DNA of 64,000 nt, from the NCBI GenBank assembly GCA_023389035.1, contig JAEWFC010000038.1, forward strand, positions 500,359 to 564,358. Reading direction: 5' to 3'. The stretch comes from Acidobacteriota bacterium. Lineage in GTDB: Bacteria > Acidobacteriota > Blastocatellia > Pyrinomonadales > Pyrinomonadaceae. Below, in pieces: positions 63,442 through 64,000 of this stretch (positions are counted from its first letter, which is position 1; each line of letters opens with the position of its first letter). The notes below the pieces were generated by a model. The model made no database searches. It worked only from the letters and a program-made list of their open reading frames with translations, and had not been told where the DNA came from. Position numbers and translations under genes: made by a program.

Positions 63442-63762
63442 CTAATTCTTTCCGAAGGCCTTGATCTCGACGTCCACACCGGCCGGTAGATCCAATTTCA
63501 TCAACGCGTCAACCGTTTCTGCCGTCGGGTCAAGAATATCCATCAAACGCTTGTGAGTCCTGATCTCGAACTGCTCACGCGATTTCTTGTCGACGTGTGG
63601 CGATCTGAGAACGGTCCATTTGTTCTTGATCGTCGGCAGCGGGATCGGTCCGGCGATTCGGGCTCCGGTGCGCTTTGCGGTATCGACGATCTCCTGTGTG
63701 GACTGGTCGAGCACGCGATGGTCGTATGCCTTCAGCTTGATGCGAATCTTTTCACTTAACAT
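63442..63762 (-). CDS. rpsJ: 30S ribosomal protein S10
   Basis: 106 residues. KIRIKLKAYDHRVLDQSTQE, GPIPLPTIKNKWTVLRSPHV, and DKKSREQFEIRTHKRLMDIL. First gene of the S10 operon. A palindromic element separates it from tuf. Confidence 0.97.
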   Translation of the reverse strand: MLSEKIRIKLKAYDHRVLDQSTQEIVDTAKRTGARIAGPIPLPTIKNKWTVLRSPHVDKKSREQFEIRTHKRLMDILDPTAETVDALMKLDLPAGVDVEIKAFGKN

Positions 63763-63769
63763 ATTTCTT

Positions 63770-63834
63770 GTAAGAGTGACGCCCTTGGGCGTTCTCGCTG
63801 AGTTTCAGAGAACGGCTGAGGCCGTCACTCGTAC
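63770..63834. repeat. 65-bp palindromic element between tuf and rpsJ
   Basis: Begins GTAAGAGTGACGCCCTTGGG and ends GGCCGTCACTCGTAC. The outer arms GTAAGAGTGACG / CGTCACTCGTAC pair with one mismatch. Inner hairpins ACGCCC-TT-GGGCGT and GCTGAGGCC lie within. Closely related to the element at 62692-62745. Confidence 0.82.
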
Positions 63835-63839
63835 CTCTC

Positions 63840-64000
63840 TTATTCCATGATCTCCGAAACGGTTCCGGCACCTACTGTGCGGCCGCCTTCGCGGATAGCG
63901 AAGCGGAGTCCTTTCTCCATGGCGATCGGTGCGATGAGCGTGATCTCCATCTGGATGTTGTCGCCGGGCATCACCATTTCGACGCCTTCCGGCAGGTTCG
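63840..64000 (-). CDS. tuf: Elongation factor Tu, C-terminal end only
   Basis: The last 53 codons of EF-Tu domain 3: NLPEGVEMVMPGDNIQMEIT, then IAMEKGLRFAIREGGRTVGA and GTVSEIME before TAA. The rest lies beyond the window. tuf upstream of rpsJ is the usual str/S10 junction. Confidence 0.96.
   Translation of the reverse strand, partial: NLPEGVEMVMPGDNIQMEITLIAPIAMEKGLRFAIREGGRTVGAGTVSEIME

Overview
The window is a 64-kb chromosomal segment of a Gram-negative bacterium. LpxD (lipid A synthesis), type IV pilins and an outer-membrane-style O-antigen ligase family protein show the cell type. The gene mix fits the Acidobacteriota best, possibly the Blastocatellia: a PilSR/pilin cluster, secreted amidohydrolase trios, a fused FTCD, eukaryote-like glycyl-tRNA synthetase, and accBC next to the alpha ribosomal operon. 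That placement is inference from gene content, not from a phylogenetic marker search. The base composition is moderately GC-rich, apart from a few AT-rich repeat tracts. I saw no tRNA, rRNA or CRISPR array.

Layout. 1-7.7 kb holds a truncated CHASE3 sensor gene, a cupin, a PilS/PilR-type two-component pair, two type IV pilins with hairpin terminators, a sigma-54-like promoter and a Wzy_C/PglL-like ligase that may glycosylate the pilin. 7.8-16.2 kb holds a 42-bp tandem repeat array, an ABC-2 permease/TPR/ATPase operon, priA, a Uma2-family gene, lpxD and msrB. 16.3-22.2 kb, on the minus strand, holds two unrecognised genes and three secreted amidohydrolase-fold genes, of which only one keeps the metal-binding motifs. 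22.2-32.1 kb is the accessory part: REP-like palindromes, ada, small genes, a heptanucleotide repeat region, mutS2 carrying in-frame repeats, a REP-associated tyrosine transposase (RAYT) flanked by inverted REPs, two secreted orphan proteins, a diverged second copy of the mutS2 3' end, and a UPF0175/DUF3368 toxin-antitoxin pair. 32.1-41.1 kb holds dnaG-rpoD, the CCA-adding enzyme, ftcD and glyS, with an 11-copy 21-bp repeat array. From 41.2 kb to the end everything runs on the minus strand: tuf(partial)-S10-spc-alpha ribosomal operons, then accBC, rpsO and pnp.

The ribosomal gene order is canonical, except that infA is missing between map and rpmJ and several proteins carry long low-complexity tails (S17 N-terminus; L22, L4 and L24 C-termini). 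Two related palindromic elements sit in the spacers of the S10 operon.

The most unusual part is the mutS2 neighbourhood. It has a heptamer array directly upstream of the start, REP-like sequences inside the frame, a RAYT just downstream, and a synonymously diverged duplicate of its 3' end 2.6 kb away. This suggests a small island that entered the 3' end of mutS2 and supplied a replacement end. All four clear tandem arrays in the window have unit lengths that are multiples, or near-multiples, of 7 bp.
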